Positions 63,501 to 64,000 of a DNA stretch of 64,000 bases are shown here, one piece after another; position 1 is the first letter of the stretch, and each line of letters begins with the position of its first letter. Origin of the DNA: Agelas oroides (Eukaryota > Porifera > Demospongiae > Agelasida > Agelasidae); contig OX422197.1 in the NCBI GenBank assembly GCA_949130485.1, positions 6,302,193-6,366,192 on the forward strand, read 5' to 3'. The position numbers were made by a program, and so were the translations under genes. Below the pieces are notes generated by a model. That model did no database searches. It saw nothing but the letters and a program-made list of their open reading frames with translations, and was not told the origin of the DNA.

Positions 63501-64000
63501 CTGCATATGTACGGCTTGTATTACCATCATTTGTGCAGCCCTTACAGTAAAGAATAAATTCTCACCTTTAATGTTAAGGCTTGAGGTTCCTGTTCTTCTT
63601 TCTAAATATAAAAATAATTTTACACATCATGTGCAGCATCAAGTCATCTGCCAGTGAATGCCTCCATGAAGCTGTTTATGTACCTTTTGAGGTTCAGCCA
63701 AGTCAGCAGTTTGGGGATCAATCATTTCAACAGTCTCAATGATAGCCACTCGAAAGTTCTTTATAGAAGCCTCCACCTTGATCTTTGGGAAGGTTTTGCG
63801 GGTAGCAACTGTCCCTTCTTCCTTCTTGGGTGGAGAAGGAGCATCTTCAGCCGACTGATCTCTTTCCTCCAGTGGAGGTTCCTTGATTTCTCGCTGCTTA
63901 GGCTTGCCAAAGATTGCTGTAAAGTATTCTACAATACTCTGCAAAAACTCCACCTCACTTAGCACAAGCAGGTTCTCAGCTTTCAAGATAACTGGGACAG
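60502..64000 (-). CDS. VPS13: VPS13-type bridge-like lipid transfer protein, ten internal exons (partial)
   Basis: Exons in transcript order: 63684->64000 (open at the window edge), 63566-63601, 63384-63500, 62941-63096, 62167-62248, 61919-61974, 61717-61842, 61459-61587, 61127-61273, 60619-60705, 60502-60549. The first is cut by the edge, so ten are complete. All have GT donors and AG acceptors and join in phase. Diagnostic words are LLPCSMLFTM, YVSLTLSPPVMRLI, QDLWEKKPLERSKLWFL, YYNEKPSLWEPLLEPLE, LQLTITRISLQLIKNL and DPFTIVNKLGKGVPLYLQPG. These match the middle of VPS13 proteins, just before the VAB (SHR-BD) domain. VPS13 proteins move phospholipids between membranes at contact sites. The first and last exons of the gene, and the VAB and C-terminal domains, are not seen. 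Confidence 0.82.
62272..62645. repeat. CTCAAATAGT(A)GCC repeat element in a VPS13-type intron
   Basis: It starts TACCGTATTTCTTCGAATAG. CCCTCAAATAGTCGCCACCC is repeated in variants at 62292-62330, 62352-62380 and 62586-62615. The unit is like those of mariner-type MITEs in marine invertebrates. The right end is not clear. A remnant is at 56758-56812. Confidence 0.55.
62913..62940. repeat. CA/TG microsatellite abutting a splice donor
   Basis: Alternating CA on the plus strand reaches position 62940. On the minus strand the intron therefore starts GTGTGTGTATGTGTGTG directly after exon 62941-63096, and several GT dinucleotides compete as donor. The first one keeps the phase with the next exon. 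Confidence 0.75.

Overview
The window looks like nuclear DNA of an early-branching animal, most likely a sponge (demosponge). Three things point that way. There is a spliced VPS13-type gene with short GT-AG introns. There is a dense population of small TIR elements and tRNA-derived repeats. The dominant gene family has a Cys-rich ectodomain of a kind I associate with sponge and cnidarian predicted proteins. The species is an inference; no rRNA or mitochondrial marker is present.

Layout: from about 1.4 kb to 55.7 kb, the minus strand carries a head-to-tail array of one intronless gene family. Each full member is 685-714 codons: signal peptide, Cys-rich and N-glycosylated ectodomain with a hypervariable linker, about ten hydrophobic segments, and a cytoplasmic tail with two conserved tyrosine motifs. 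I count eight uninterrupted copies (5630-7738, 9503-11605, 13091-15190, 20250-22352, 35766-37892, 39179-41275, 49101-51245, 53605-55662). One further copy has lost its start codon (28107-30206). Four nearly full-length copies carry small disabling changes (1399-3517, 24391-26417, 31746-33810, 44053-46091). There are also several truncated pieces and tail relics.

Flanking similarity shows how the array grew. About 0.9-8.1 kb and 9.0-16.0 kb are two copies of a two-gene block. The three genes between 28 and 38 kb share 5' flanks and tails. The copies at 20-22 kb and 53-56 kb share their ectodomain but not their C-terminal half, which indicates exchange between copies. The array therefore looks like an active birth-and-death family of diversified surface receptors or channels whose ligand or role is unknown.

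Spacers carry MULE-like elements with 9-bp target duplications (two with a paralogous empty site inside the window), hAT-like elements (one with a BED zinc-finger exon pair), a TIR element carrying a HIRAN-like ORF, foldback elements, tRNA-derived SINE-like repeats and microsatellites.

Right of the array are a single-exon ORF with a Crypton/ZMYM-type core-binding-like segment (57078-57671), a nest of repeats (58.6-60.4 kb) and, from 60502 to the right edge, ten exons in phase of a VPS13-type lipid-transfer protein gene on the minus strand. No LTR element, Polinton or viral gene was recognised.
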